Made by a program: the position numbers and the translations under genes. Below, piece after piece: positions 25,418 to 33,353 of a stretch of 64,000 nucleotides of DNA. The first letter of the stretch is position 1, and each line of letters opens with the position of its first letter. Below the pieces are notes generated by a model, which was given only the letters and a program-made list of their open reading frames with translations, was not told the origin of the DNA and ran no database searches. This DNA comes from Aquimarina sp. MMG016 (lineage in GTDB: Bacteria > Bacteroidota > Bacteroidia > Flavobacteriales > Flavobacteriaceae). Where the stretch lies: the NCBI RefSeq assembly GCF_018100805.1, contig NZ_JAGJEA010000001.1:434001-498000 (forward strand), written 5' to 3'.

Positions 25418-26218
25418 ATGAAAAAAACTGACAAAATGACTCCAAAAAAACCACTAATCCTGGTGACTAATGATGATGGTATTACTGCCCCAGGCATCAG
25501 AGCTCTCATAAATGTTATGAATGAGATTGGTGAGGTTTATGTTGTCGCACCAGACAGTCCACAGAGTGGTATGGGTCACGCAATCACAGTGAACAACACT
25601 TTATATTGTGATCCAATTGTAATTGACAAAAATGCTCCACAAAAAGAATTTAGTTGCTCCGGCACACCGGCAGATTGTGTAAAAATGGCATCTCGTCAAA
25701 TTCTGGATAGAATGCCAGACCTATGTGTTAGTGGCATCAATCATGGGTCTAACTCTGCTATTAATGTCATTTATTCTGGTACTATGAGTGCTGCGGTAGA
25801 AGCAGGAATAGAAGGAATACCAGCAATTGGGTTTTCATTACTTGATTATTCTATGAATGCAAATTTTGAGCCTTCGAAAAAGTACGTAAAAACTATAGTA
25901 GAAAATGTGCTTCAAAATGGATTACCCAAAGGAGTTGTTCTCAATGTCAACATTCCTAGTCTTGAAGCCGAGAAAATTAAAGGTATCAAAATTTGCCGAC
26001 AGGCTAATGCACATTGGGTCGAAGAGTTTGATAAACGCATCAACCCTATGGGAAGAAAATATTACTGGCTTTCTGGAAAATTTATCAATGAAGATAAAGG
26101 AGAAGATACAGATGAATGGGCTTTACAAAATGGTTACGTATCTATTGTACCAACTCAATTTGACCTTACTGCTCATCATTACATACAAGAATTAAATAAC
26201 TGGACATTACATGATTAA
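25418..26218 (+). CDS. surE: 5'/3'-nucleotidase SurE
   Basis: 266 residues. The metal-binding start ILVTNDDG (Asp19, Asp20) and the second site SGINHGSNSA and SGTMSAAVE are all present. It dephosphorylates nucleoside monophosphates and is a stress-survival protein. An ATG six codons further in (25436) is an alternative start. It overlaps the next small gene by 8 bases, and lpxB follows, a gene order known from Flavobacteriaceae. Confidence 0.95.
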   Translation: MKKTDKMTPKKPLILVTNDDGITAPGIRALINVMNEIGEVYVVAPDSPQSGMGHAITVNNTLYCDPIVIDKNAPQKEFSCSGTPADCVKMASRQILDRMPDLCVSGINHGSNSAINVIYSGTMSAAVEAGIEGIPAIGFSLLDYSMNANFEPSKKYVKTIVENVLQNGLPKGVVLNVNIPSLEAEKIKGIKICRQANAHWVEEFDKRINPMGRKYYWLSGKFINEDKGEDTDEWALQNGYVSIVPTQFDLTAHHYIQELNNWTLHD

Positions 26219-26507
26219 AAAAGAGATAATTATTGGCTTCATAACGGGTTTAATCGCAAATTCTATAGGTTTTGCGATATGTGTATTCATTTTTTCTGCA
26301 ATAAGCCCGCAAGTTTCAACTTTTACAGGAACAATCGAAGCATCATTAAAAAATGATTCCTTTGGAAGTCTTATTGCTCTTGGAGCAATTCTTAATTTAA
26401 TTATCTTCTTTTTATTTTTAAAACAAAATAAACCCTATCGTGCGCGTGGCGTGCTTCTTGCTACTTTGATAGCAGCAGTATGTATTGCAGTTAGTAAGTT
26501 TAGCTAA
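26211..26507 (+). CDS. Small two- to three-helix membrane protein between surE and lpxB
   Basis: 98 residues with hydrophobic helices near 7-32, 52-70 and 80-95, and a K/R-rich loop (KQNKPYRARG). No known domain. Translational overlap with surE (8 bases) and 21 bases to lpxB support co-expression. It may be an envelope protein linked to lipid A assembly, but this is inference from position only. Confidence 0.8.
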   Translation: MIKKEIIIGFITGLIANSIGFAICVFIFSAISPQVSTFTGTIEASLKNDSFGSLIALGAILNLIIFFLFLKQNKPYRARGVLLATLIAAVCIAVSKFS

Positions 26508-26528
26508 TATGAAGAAAGGATAAGTTAC

Positions 26529-27638
26529 ATGAAATATTATCTTATTGCAGGTGAAGCATCAGGGGATTTACATGGCGCCAATCTTATGAAATCCATCCTC
26601 AAAAAAGACCCCGAAGCAGATATAAGGTTCTGGGGTGGTGATTTGATGCAAGCAGTCGGAGGAACCATAGTTGTTCACTATAAAGATCGAGCCTTTATGG
26701 GGTTTGTAGAAATTCTACAGAATCTTTTTAAAATACTTGGGTTAATTAAGCATTGTAAAAAGGATATCGAACAATATCAACCTGACGCCCTTATTTTTAT
26801 TGATAACTCAGGTTTCAATCTGCGTATAGCAAAATGGGCAAAACCTAAAGGCTTTAATACGCATTATTATATCAGTCCTCAAATCTGGGCATCGAGAGCG
26901 GGACGCATAAAAACTATCAAAGCTACTATTGATAGAATGTATGTCGTTCTGCCATTTGTAAAAGATTTTTATGAAACTTATGAATATCCGGTAGAATTTG
27001 TTGGACATCCTCTTATTGATGCAATTTCTGATCATAAGCAGATCATGCCTGAAACCTTTAAGGAACAACATAACCTTGATGACCGTCCGATTATTTCTAT
27101 ACTTCCAGGAAGCAGAAAACAAGAAATAAAGAAAATGCTGGAGGTTATGCTCAGTGTAGTAGATGATTTTCCGGACTACCAATTTATTATTGCGGGAGCG
27201 CCAAGTCAGGATGCTTCGTTTTATGCTCCTTTTATCAAAAAAGAAGGTGTGCATCTGGTCATGAATCAAACTTATGATCTTTTAAGCCTCAGTAATGCTG
27301 CATTGGTAACATCTGGTACGGCCACACTGGAAACCGCACTTTTTAAAGTACCCGAAGTAGTTTGCTACAAGGGAAATTGGATTTCTTACCAAATTGCAAA
27401 AAGAATTATTAACTTGAAATATATTTCACTGGTGAATCTAATTATGGATAAGCCTGTGGTTACAGAATTAATTCAGAGCGATTTTAATACTAAAAAACTA
27501 AAAGAAGAATTAACTATTATTATAGATGATTATAAACGTGCAGTTATGTTTTTGGACTATTACGATCTAGAAAAAAAGCTAGGTGGCAAAGGTGCCAGCG
27601 ATAAAACTGCCAGCCTAATTATAGAGACAATACAATAA
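26529..27638 (+). CDS. lpxB: Lipid-A-disaccharide synthase
   Basis: 369 residues, the usual size. The GT19 start IAGEASGDLHGANLM and the motifs YYISPQIWASRAGRI, FVGHPLID and LPGSRKQEI are clear, as is the acceptor-side SGTATLE. It joins UDP-2,3-diacylglucosamine with lipid X in lipid A synthesis at the inner membrane. Followed 13 bases later by a lipoprotein gene. Confidence 0.96.
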   Translation: MKYYLIAGEASGDLHGANLMKSILKKDPEADIRFWGGDLMQAVGGTIVVHYKDRAFMGFVEILQNLFKILGLIKHCKKDIEQYQPDALIFIDNSGFNLRIAKWAKPKGFNTHYYISPQIWASRAGRIKTIKATIDRMYVVLPFVKDFYETYEYPVEFVGHPLIDAISDHKQIMPETFKEQHNLDDRPIISILPGSRKQEIKKMLEVMLSVVDDFPDYQFIIAGAPSQDASFYAPFIKKEGVHLVMNQTYDLLSLSNAALVTSGTATLETALFKVPEVVCYKGNWISYQIAKRIINLKYISLVNLIMDKPVVTELIQSDFNTKKLKEELTIIIDDYKRAVMFLDYYDLEKKLGGKGASDKTASLIIETIQ

Positions 27639-27651
27639 ATTCATCCCCAAA

Positions 27652-28164
27652 ATGAAAAAAACACTTTTCCTACTAATTTCAATTGCTGCCATACTATACT
27701 CCTGTGGTAGTTCTAAAGGTAAGAATACCTCGTCTAGATCCAAAACTGGTAATGCCAGTTATGCATCATCTAGAAAAACACCAAAGAAAATCAAAAGCAT
27801 TGTAAGCTATGCAAAAACTTTTAATGGTACTAGATATAAATATGGAGGAACCACTAAAAGAGGTATGGATTGCTCGGGGTTAGTATATACTTCTTTTAAA
27901 AAAGAGGAAGTCATTCTCCCAAGAACTTCCAAAGCGATGTCTACACAGGGTAAATCTATTTCCTTAAAAAAAGTATCCATAGGTGATTTATTATTTTTTA
28001 AAACTAATAAGCGTAAAAATGTGATTAATCATGTGGGGTTAGTCATTGATACCGGCAAAGGAATTAAATTCATACACGCCTCAACCTCAAAAGGAGTTAC
28101 TATCTCCAGCCTTAACGAAAAGTATTGGAATAAGTGTTTTGCAGGAGTTAGGAGAATTTTGTAG
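27652..28164 (+). CDS. NlpC/P60 (C40) peptidoglycan peptidase lipoprotein
   Basis: 170 residues. Lipobox Cys18 (LYSCGSS) and a Ser/Lys-rich linker up to about 45 precede the NlpC/P60 domain with the catalytic Cys74 (MDCSGLVY), His127 (NHVGLV) and a third polar residue His142 (FIHAS). It cleaves peptide stems of peptidoglycan from an outer-membrane-anchored position. Short intergenic distance to lpxB; a terminator follows. Confidence 0.93.
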   Translation: MKKTLFLLISIAAILYSCGSSKGKNTSSRSKTGNASYASSRKTPKKIKSIVSYAKTFNGTRYKYGGTTKRGMDCSGLVYTSFKKEEVILPRTSKAMSTQGKSISLKKVSIGDLLFFKTNKRKNVINHVGLVIDTGKGIKFIHASTSKGVTISSLNEKYWNKCFAGVRRIL

Positions 28165-28187
28165 AAGGGTCCCCTCTTCTCTTTTTT
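28163..28187 (+). terminator. Terminator after the NlpC/P60 gene
   Basis: AGAAGGG pairs with CCTCTTCT (28163-28180) with a small bulge, followed by six T residues at 28182-28187. It closes the surE-lpxB transcription unit. Confidence 0.6.
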
Positions 28188-28206
28188 AATTATTTTTTCA
28201 AAGCCA

Positions 28207-28238
28207 TTGTTAAATCGTTTTAAAAAACTTTAACTTTG
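28207..28238 (+). promoter_or_regulatory. Flavobacterial promoter TTG-N21-TAACTTTG
   Basis: TTG at 28207-28209, a 21-base spacer and TAACTTTG at 28231-28238, a match to both parts of the flavobacterial consensus. The ATG at 28264 follows 25 bases later. Confidence 0.7.
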
Positions 28239-28263
28239 AGATATCTTATTAAAAATTAGACTC

Positions 28264-28812
28264 ATGGAATATCCATTAAATGCAGAAGCAGTAAAACAAG
28301 TTATTGATGCCAAAGTAAATGGGGAAGAATATGATGAGCAGCAGTTTATTTATTATCATCTAAATAGAAATCATTTTAACGTAAAAAAAGAAGTAACCAC
28401 CTTAACTCATTATGTGAGTAATAAATATAGAGACAATAAAGGGAACCTCTGGGAGGAAGCTCCAAGGTATAAAAACTGGTATCATACCCCTGCATCAAGC
28501 TATTTTGGAAGCCTTATAGGTATGAAACCATATAGTAGAAAATTCCTTCGTCCGGATAATGAAACTGGTATTGGTGGAGAGTTTGAAATGATTATACGTC
28601 ATGATGGAAAAAGAATTGATGCATTAACCCATGAAGGTTACCAGGAAACATATAATTTTGGAAGAACATCCAATTTTTCTTTACATAAACTTCTTGATGT
28701 AGATCCACATGGTCCAAACCCTGATTATACTGTCAAGATAGATACTGGAAAAGTAAATATTGTATCCCGAGAAATGAGGCAAACTCGAAGAGGAAGAAGA
28801 CCTGTAAGATAA
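28264..28812 (+). CDS. Protein of unknown function
   Basis: 182 residues; I do not recognise a family. It is soluble, with no signal peptide or membrane helix, and rich in charged and aromatic residues: an N-terminal helical part (about 1-50), then KNWYHTPASSYFGSLIGMKP near 77-96 and a strand-rich end (GGEFEMIIRHDGK, YTVKIDTGKVNIV), closing with a very basic tail (RQTRRGRRPVR) that could bind nucleic acid or acidic partners. It has its own strong promoter and is 43 bases from comEC, which may be co-transcribed. No sign of horizontal transfer. Confidence 0.75.
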   Translation: MEYPLNAEAVKQVIDAKVNGEEYDEQQFIYYHLNRNHFNVKKEVTTLTHYVSNKYRDNKGNLWEEAPRYKNWYHTPASSYFGSLIGMKPYSRKFLRPDNETGIGGEFEMIIRHDGKRIDALTHEGYQETYNFGRTSNFSLHKLLDVDPHGPNPDYTVKIDTGKVNIVSREMRQTRRGRRPVR

Positions 28813-28855
28813 ATGATTCCGAAACATTCCTTAAAGAAATGAATAGTTATAGTTC

Positions 28856-30901
28856 ATGAGACTTCTTAACATTCCATTTCTTATTATTGTCGCTTCTACT
28901 TTACTTGGTATATTACTTGGTTATTATTTTCCAACCGAGATATATATTTTATTCATATCCTTTTTTAGTGCTATTATACTTTTAAGTATACTCTGGTATC
29001 GTTCTAAAAAAATATTCCGTAAAGGATTTTCCTTTAGTATGGCTACCATATTGATATTTATCACTTTTGGCGCTATTTTAGTTCAAATTCACAACCCTAA
29101 AAATGATGCCAATCATTATACCAATCTATTTACAAAGGAAAATCTTGTCAAAGAAAAAGGAATTCAATTTTACATTAAAGAAAGATTAAAACCTACTGCA
29201 TACTATTACAAATATGTTGTTTCTATTATCATTATAGACTCCACTATTACTAAAGGCAATGTACTATTACAAATCCCTAAAGACAACACACAAAACATTC
29301 TGGATGTCGGAGGAATTTATACTTCATATACAAAATTAAGGCCTATCCCCCAACCACTAAATCCAGAACAATTCGATTATGCTAGATATCTGAGTACACA
29401 ATATATATTCCATCAAATAACCATTACACCAGATAAACTTATAGATCATCATAATCCCAAAAAATCGATTTATAGACTTACAGATCAAATACGAAAACAT
29501 ATTAATTACAGGCTTTCGCAATATCCTTTTACATCAGAGCAACTAGCCATTATTAATGCTTTGATTCTTGGACAACGACAAGATCTCTCCCAGGAAACAT
29601 TTAGCGAATATCGTGATGCAGGAGCAATTCACATCCTGGCTGTTTCAGGATTACACGTAGGAATTCTTTTGATCCTATTAAACATCTTGTTGAAACCTCT
29701 GTTGCGATTTAGAAAACATGGAAAGCTTATTATATTAATCCTCAGCATTATCCTGCTTTGGTGTTTTGCCTTTATGGCTGGATTATCATCTTCGGTACTC
29801 AGAGCAGTTACCATGTTTACTTTTGTTGCTATCGGGATGCATATCCGATCTAAAACCAGCACATACAATGCCTTGCTTATATCTATGTTTCTGTTGCTAT
29901 GTTGGGATCCTTTACTTCTTTTTTCGGTTGGATTTCAATTGAGTTATTTAGCCGTATTTGCTATTATTTGGATACAACCTATTTTTGCAAAACGTTATGA
30001 GCCAAAAGGCTACATAGACAAGAAACTTTGGGATACATTTACTGTAACCATAGCTGCGCAGTTAGGAATATTACCATTATCCTTATTCTATTTTCATCAA
30101 TTTCCGATATTATTCTTTATATCTAATTTGTTGATCATACCATTTTTAGGTGGTATTCTGGGGATTGGAATTATCGTTGTTATTGGGGCTACATTAGGAT
30201 TATTACCCGATTTTTTAGCAATAACCTATGGTAGCATTATTGACACAATGAATACTATTGTAGGCTGGGTAGCCCATCAGAATAGTTTTATAATTACTAA
30301 AATCCCATTCTCCGGCATTTTACTTTTGCTTTTGTACTTTTTACTGATCACTTCGATGCTAGCGATTAAGAAATTTAGTTACCAAAGACTATATGAGATT
30401 GGCTTTGGTTTTGTACTATTGTTCTGTATTTTAATTTATGAGAAAAATCAATATAAAAAAACGGAAGAACTTATCATTTTTCATCATCAGCGCAATACCG
30501 CTTTAGGAGTTCTAGAAAACCAAAAACTGAATATCTATAGTAAAGACAGCATTCCTGATAAAACTAAAAACTTCTTATTTGATGAATATTGTATAACAAA
30601 CAACGCTGAGTATACAACAACCCAACCCCTAAAGAATAGCTATCAATATAAAGAAAAAAATATCCTTATTATTGACAGCTCTGGTATCTACAACATTCCT
30701 AAACTAAAGCCTGATATTATTTTACTATCTAACTCTCCAAAAATACATCTGGATAGGGTTATCAATAGTTTACAACCTAAACAGATCATTGCCGATGGTA
30801 GTAATTATAAAAGTTTTATGCATCGATGGGAACTGACTTGCATACAAAAAAACATCCCTTTTCATCGCACTGATAAAAAGGGAGCATATATTTTAAAATA
30901 A
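28856..30901 (+). CDS. comEC: ComEC/Rec2-family DNA uptake channel protein
   Basis: 681 residues with about ten membrane helices. An N-terminal DUF4131-like part (about 1-220) is followed by the Competence domain, recognised by IINALILGQRQDLSQETFSEYRDAGAIHILAVSGLHVG (residues near 225-262) and FMAGLSSSVLRA. The C-terminal region (about 540-681) has the position of the metallo-beta-lactamase-like domain of ComEC but none of its HxHxDH metal ligands. It would pass single-stranded DNA into the cytoplasm. The absence of the nuclease ligands is common in Bacteroidota ComEC but means the strand-degrading step must be done by another protein. Confidence 0.88.
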   Translation: MRLLNIPFLIIVASTLLGILLGYYFPTEIYILFISFFSAIILLSILWYRSKKIFRKGFSFSMATILIFITFGAILVQIHNPKNDANHYTNLFTKENLVKEKGIQFYIKERLKPTAYYYKYVVSIIIIDSTITKGNVLLQIPKDNTQNILDVGGIYTSYTKLRPIPQPLNPEQFDYARYLSTQYIFHQITITPDKLIDHHNPKKSIYRLTDQIRKHINYRLSQYPFTSEQLAIINALILGQRQDLSQETFSEYRDAGAIHILAVSGLHVGILLILLNILLKPLLRFRKHGKLIILILSIILLWCFAFMAGLSSSVLRAVTMFTFVAIGMHIRSKTSTYNALLISMFLLLCWDPLLLFSVGFQLSYLAVFAIIWIQPIFAKRYEPKGYIDKKLWDTFTVTIAAQLGILPLSLFYFHQFPILFFISNLLIIPFLGGILGIGIIVVIGATLGLLPDFLAITYGSIIDTMNTIVGWVAHQNSFIITKIPFSGILLLLLYFLLITSMLAIKKFSYQRLYEIGFGFVLLFCILIYEKNQYKKTEELIIFHHQRNTALGVLENQKLNIYSKDSIPDKTKNFLFDEYCITNNAEYTTTQPLKNSYQYKEKNILIIDSSGIYNIPKLKPDIILLSNSPKIHLDRVINSLQPKQIIADGSNYKSFMHRWELTCIQKNIPFHRTDKKGAYILK

Positions 30902-30917
30902 TAGTTATATACAAAAC

Positions 30918-31484
30918 TTAAGCAGTAGTAACGCCAGAAAACTCTTCGTCTATATTTATCTTTGTAGCATCCGCCAGGTGATTATAAAAAACCCCCATCC
31001 CAGACATGGCGATCATCTCCATAATTTGTGGCTCACTATATCCTAATTTCATTAAGTGGTCAAAATCTTTCTGACTTGAGGATTTTGGGTCTTTAGACAA
31101 TCGAACCGCATAGTCTATAGCGGCTTTCTCCATAGGATCCGCAGATTCAGGAAGAGTTGCGTTCTTTTTTAGAGATGCTATCTGCGCTTCTTCTCCACCT
31201 GCCATACTACAAAACACTTGATGTGCAATCTCACAGTACACACAATCTCTAGAAGATGAGATCGCAATCATAATCATTTCCTTTAGTTTACGATCCAATA
31301 CTCCTTCTGTTAGAATATGTTGCATCACAGGGAATATACCTTTTAATGTATCCGGAACACTAGCCCATACCTTAAAAAAATTAGGAACAAAAGGCGCGTT
31401 TAGTTCTTCTTGTATCGTTGTAAACGTAGTTTCAACTTCTGGGGTCGTTTTAGCGTCATCAAGGATGGTAGATATCGTTTTCAT
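30918..31484 (-). CDS. AhpD-like / carboxymuconolactone decarboxylase family protein
   Basis: 188 residues, all helical. The redox motif C81-VY-C84-EIA-H88 matches the CxxCxxxH of AhpD-type alkylhydroperoxidases, embedded in the typical LKEMIMIAISSSRDC segment. Likely function is peroxide detoxification or a related redox step. Transcribed alone on the minus strand, convergent with comEC at a distance of 16 bases. Confidence 0.88.
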   Translation of the reverse strand: MKTISTILDDAKTTPEVETTFTTIQEELNAPFVPNFFKVWASVPDTLKGIFPVMQHILTEGVLDRKLKEMIMIAISSSRDCVYCEIAHQVFCSMAGGEEAQIASLKKNATLPESADPMEKAAIDYAVRLSKDPKSSSQKDFDHLMKLGYSEPQIMEMIAMSGMGVFYNHLADATKINIDEEFSGVTTA

Positions 31485-31610
31485 GTAAACACAGGTTTTA
31501 AGTTGGATATTTAAAAATACTAAATGATCTTTTAATTACATAGTAAATCAAACCCGAATCTTATATTTATTATGTGAAAATATTCTGTGATAAGACCATT
31601 TCTTTAACTG

Positions 31611-31760
31611 ATGTCACATTTTTTAGGACAAGACAATATCTTTACCTTCACTAGCAATGAGGCTGGCGGGAGCACCCAATCGGACACGGTAGGAGCAGCA
31701 GGGATACAAATCAATAGCCTGACTAGGGTGTTTTCCCTTTTATATCAGATATTTTGTTAA
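31611..31760 (+). CDS. Possible 49-residue ORF, unsupported
   Basis: ATG at 31611 to TAA at 31758, encoding a peptide beginning MSHFLGQDNIFTFTSNEAGG and ending YQIFC. It covers the GC-richer island of the gap. It has no signal peptide and no recognised motif; a degraded gene fragment is equally likely. Confidence 0.22.
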   Translation: MSHFLGQDNIFTFTSNEAGGSTQSDTVGAAGIQINSLTRVFSLLYQIFC

Positions 31761-32261
31761 AAAGAATTTTTACCCAGATGTACTACACAAAAAAGCTGTT
31801 TTTCTATATGAAACATTTGACATTTATGTTATATCAAGAACTCATACCAATTAGCATCAGTAGATACTAAGACAACGTACAGATATAGCTCATAGGTCTC
31901 CTCTCCACCCAGAATTCCGCATGTACATATATTTGTCCTGAGATTATATGGCTTTACCGTCGAAACATCTCGGATAACACCAGCCCATTCTTTAAGGTCT
32001 TTAACTATTTAACCTGTAGTTGAAACACTATTTTTTGAGAGTCATTTCCCTCTGTATTAAAATTTAAATAATTGATTTTCAGTATTTTAATAACGATGAA
32101 AAATTATATTTTCTAAAAACTATTTTTCTAAAAACCATTTCTAATCTATATTTGACATCAACATCAATAACAGCATAGATTTGCTTTAGTTGATATTCCC
32201 TCACAATACAGTATCCCAAAAAATTAGTAATGCATCACAAAGATCACCCATCTATGGGGTA

Positions 32262-32309
32262 AGAAACAGATCACTGGCGCCAATAATTATTGTTTCTATA
32301 TACGTGATC
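32262..32309. repeat. Cluster of interlocking palindromes
   Basis: Within 48 bases: AGAAACA (32262-32268) with complement TGTTTCT (32291-32297); GATCAC (32269-32274) with complement GTGATC (32304-32309); the perfect palindromes TGGCGCCA (32275-32282) and CAATAATTATTG (32281-32292). The two paired arms cross each other, so as RNA they could form a pseudoknot; as DNA they are candidate operator sites. Confidence 0.6.
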
Positions 32310-32337
32310 ACAAACTAGTTTTTAGGATGAACTATCT

Positions 32338-32372
32338 TTTTTGAGTTCTCGCCTTGGGCGGGTTCTCAAAAA
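32338..32372. promoter_or_regulatory. Leader hairpin before the metallopeptidase gene
   Basis: TTTTTGAG (32338-32345) pairs with CTCAAAAA (32365-32372), and CGCC (32350-32353) with GGCG (32357-32360) inside, separated by an internal loop. It lies 45 bases before the ATG at 32417 and has no T-run after it on the plus strand, so it looks more like a leader structure or a minus-strand terminator than a terminator for this strand. Confidence 0.45.
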
Positions 32373-32416
32373 GAAGTTTCACTAACTGAATTTAGTATTC
32401 TTAAAACCACAACAAC

Positions 32417-33271
32417 ATGAAAAAGTTGAAACTACTAGCGCTTAGCGCTATAATTGCAGGATGTATTGTGTCTTGTCAGAAAGAAGATATTACCGTTGCA
32501 GAACCGCAGGAGGCAATCCAACAGCCTAGTAAGGCGCAATTGGATAAATTATTTAAAATGGGGGTTAATATTGACGATGTAAGCATCGAAGAAATTCCTT
32601 TGCCAGATGGAACCAAAGAGAAGTATCTCGTTTCAGGAGATATTACTTTACCAGTTAATGATTTGGATAAATATCTTGATCTGGGATCGTTAGAGGTTAA
32701 TAGCAAGCAATACCGTTCTGATCATATCGTGGCACCACGATACAGAAACATTCGTATTCTAGGATGGACAGGTACAGGATATGAACTCACTCCAAGAATG
32801 AGAACCGCATTAATTTGGGCAGTAGCCAATTATAATGCATTGCCTAATACGCTTAATTTTACACTTACCTTTGGTACTAATCAATCACAAGCTGATATGG
32901 TAGTCTATCGAGTTCCGGGAGGTCCTGGAGGATCTGCAGGGTTTCCAACGGCTGATGGAAAGCCAAACAGGTATGTTCGTATCAATACCGGGCTTGATGT
33001 TCCTGCATACAGTCTTAATGTGATTGAGCATGTAATGGGACATGAAATTGGGCATTCTGTAGGGTTTAGACATCAGGATTGGTATAATCGTTGGAGCTGT
33101 GGTTATAACGGCCCTCTTCCTGCTGAACCCTCTGTTAACCCAGCAGCAATCTGGATACCTGGAACACCCTGGTCTCCATATGCAGATTCTATCATGCTAA
33201 GTTGTTTTACACCTAACGAAGATGGTGAGTTCACCAATTCTGACAAAGACGCACTGAATATATTATACTAA
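32417..33271 (+). CDS. HEIGH-type zinc metallopeptidase lipoprotein (M57-like)
   Basis: 284 residues. A lipoprotein signal ends at Cys near residue 20 (IVSCQKED). A propeptide-like part (about 25-95) precedes the catalytic domain. The zinc motif is H209-EIG-H213-SVGFR-H219, an HExxHxxxxxH site of the metzincin type and the namesake of the dual-action HEIGH peptidases (Peptidase_M57). A Met-turn candidate follows in ADSIMLSC. It would be anchored to the outer membrane or surface and degrade proteins outside the cell. Preceded by a long palindrome-rich leader, followed by a strong terminator. Confidence 0.88.
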   Translation: MKKLKLLALSAIIAGCIVSCQKEDITVAEPQEAIQQPSKAQLDKLFKMGVNIDDVSIEEIPLPDGTKEKYLVSGDITLPVNDLDKYLDLGSLEVNSKQYRSDHIVAPRYRNIRILGWTGTGYELTPRMRTALIWAVANYNALPNTLNFTLTFGTNQSQADMVVYRVPGGPGGSAGFPTADGKPNRYVRINTGLDVPAYSLNVIEHVMGHEIGHSVGFRHQDWYNRWSCGYNGPLPAEPSVNPAAIWIPGTPWSPYADSIMLSCFTPNEDGEFTNSDKDALNILY

Positions 33272-33296
33272 CAATATATGTATTACACAAAAAGAA

Positions 33297-33329
33297 ACTC
33301 CCTTTTCACGCAAATACTGAAAAGGGAGT
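33297..33329. terminator. Bidirectional terminator between convergent genes
   Basis: ACTCCCTTTTCA (33297-33308) and TGAAAAGGGAGT (33318-33329) form a perfect 12-bp stem with a 9-base loop, between the metallopeptidase gene and the convergent serine hydrolase gene. Confidence 0.8.
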
Positions 33330-33353
33330 CTTATGATTTATAGTTTCATGCTT

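Larger units (their letters stand above)
31485..32416. other. 932-base intergenic region with a GC-richer island and palindromes
   Basis: No full gene. The part around 31650-31740 is visibly richer in G and C than its surroundings and carries a possible 49-codon ORF. Palindromic sequences cluster at 32262-32309, and a hairpin at 32338-32372 precedes the metallopeptidase gene. The rest is AT-rich with no recognisable RNA gene. It may contain remnants of a lost gene. Confidence 0.55.

Noticed and set aside
25905..26195. 96-codon frame inside surE
   Set aside because: It is out of frame within a clearly conserved gene.
26808..27269. 153-codon minus-strand frame in lpxB
   Set aside because: It is antisense to a well-conserved enzyme and has low-complexity, unlikely composition.
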